43,703 nt of DNA, taken from positions 1 to 43,703 of the forward strand of contig NZ_JAGGKA010000026.1 in the NCBI RefSeq assembly GCF_017873215.1, read 5' to 3'. Source of the DNA: Clostridium tetanomorphum. GTDB taxonomy: Bacteria > Bacillota > Clostridia > Clostridiales > Clostridiaceae. The position numbers and the translations under genes are program-made. The stretch's first letter is position 1. Each line of letters opens with the position of its first letter. Of this stretch, positions 43,566 through 43,703 are shown piece after piece. The notes under the pieces are model-generated. The model saw nothing but the letters and a program-made list of their open reading frames with translations. It did no database searches and was not told the origin of the DNA.

Positions 43566-43703
43566 TTATTTACTTCCCTTTGAATCACTTTTACTATCTT
43601 TTAATTCCTTTAGTTCTTTTTTTACACTTTTTAATTCCTTTTTCAATTCATATACAGTTTTATAAAGACTATTTATTTCGGTTTTAGTTGGTATAGGCAT
43701 GAA
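43566..43703 (-). CDS. phaE: 3' end of phaE, PHA synthase subunit (partial)
   Basis: Only the last 45 residues are in the window, beginning MPIPTKTEINSLYKTVYELK after one codon and ending in a Lys/Glu-rich coiled coil and DSKGSK. The LPTRxEV-like segment followed by a heptad coiled coil is the usual PhaE/PhaR C-terminus. It lies 37 nt upstream of phaC in the same direction. The family call leans on this neighbour. Confidence 0.7.
   Translation of the reverse strand, partial: FMPIPTKTEINSLYKTVYELKKELKSVKKELKELKDSKSDSKGSK

Noticed and set aside
1-43703. CRISPR arrays, tRNA or rRNA genes, prophage or restriction-modification modules
   Set aside because: No spaced direct repeats, no cloverleaf-like or rRNA sequence and no phage or defence protein motifs were found on either strand.

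Overview
The window is strongly AT-rich DNA with clostridial codon use. Its gene content points to a low-GC, motile, anaerobic Firmicute of the genus Clostridium. Diagnostic traits are a single-gene FliR-FlhB fusion, a long fla operon with fliA (sigD) followed by a swrB-like gene, tetrahydrofolate riboswitch control of a FolT transporter, and a PhaE-PhaC synthase pair. I cannot fix the species from sequence alone; a C. botulinum/novyi/tetani-type lineage would fit.

Positions 91-23,860 hold one leftward (minus-strand) flagellar operon. In transcription order it is flgB-flgC-fliE-fliF-fliG-fliH-fliI-fliJ-fliK-flgD-(TIGR02530-type gene)-flgE-flbD-motA-motB-fliL-fliO-fliP-fliQ-fliR::flhB-flhA-flhF-flhG-(PilZ gene)-fliA-(swrB-like)-(small membrane gene)-flgF-flgG, closed by a strong terminator at 91-130. 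It encodes rod, hook, MS ring, part of the switch, the complete export gate and ATPase complex, the stator and the late sigma factor. Chemotaxis genes, fliM/fliN, flgK/flgL/fliD and flgM are not in the window. Two operon genes are frameshifted as given: motB (in an A7 tract near its start) and flhF (just before its TKLD motif). A third apparent single-base indel lies in a small gene at 28,810-28,946. Together these suggest either sequence errors in A-rich tracts or real decay of motility.

Upstream of the operon are about 480 AT-rich non-coding bases, then a flagellin gene with a sigma-28 (SigD) promoter. A second motility island lies at 41,250-42,430. It holds an atypical flagellin with a rewritten C-terminus and a YjfB-family motility peptide, each with a TAAA-N15-xxCGATAx SigD promoter and its own terminator. 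The fliA product of the operon would drive all three units.

The middle (25.6-41.2 kb) is ordinary housekeeping and accessory sequence: a DegV lipid-binding protein, a short SSB, a gamma-carbonic-anhydrase-like protein and a formate/nitrite channel. It then has a YtrA-type GntR/ABC-transporter cluster whose membrane proteins share a short Arg-Lys motif. A 118-bp MITE-like element and an inverted-repeat operator over a consensus promoter lie in that cluster. Next come FolT with its riboswitch, GreA, a DUF896 protein, a two-gene signalling operon (membrane PAS-GGDEF-EAL enzyme plus a PAS-receiver protein), and a CPA2 cation/proton antiporter with an RCK_C domain. The right edge holds phaC and the 3' end of phaE.

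No rRNA, tRNA, CRISPR array or intact transposase gene was found. I see no clearly unprecedented system. The most interesting leads are the motB A-tract, the overlooked small membrane gene with an apparent ATT start, the flgE-flbD mRNA stem, the atypical SigD-driven flagellin, and the operator/MITE architecture of the ABC cluster.
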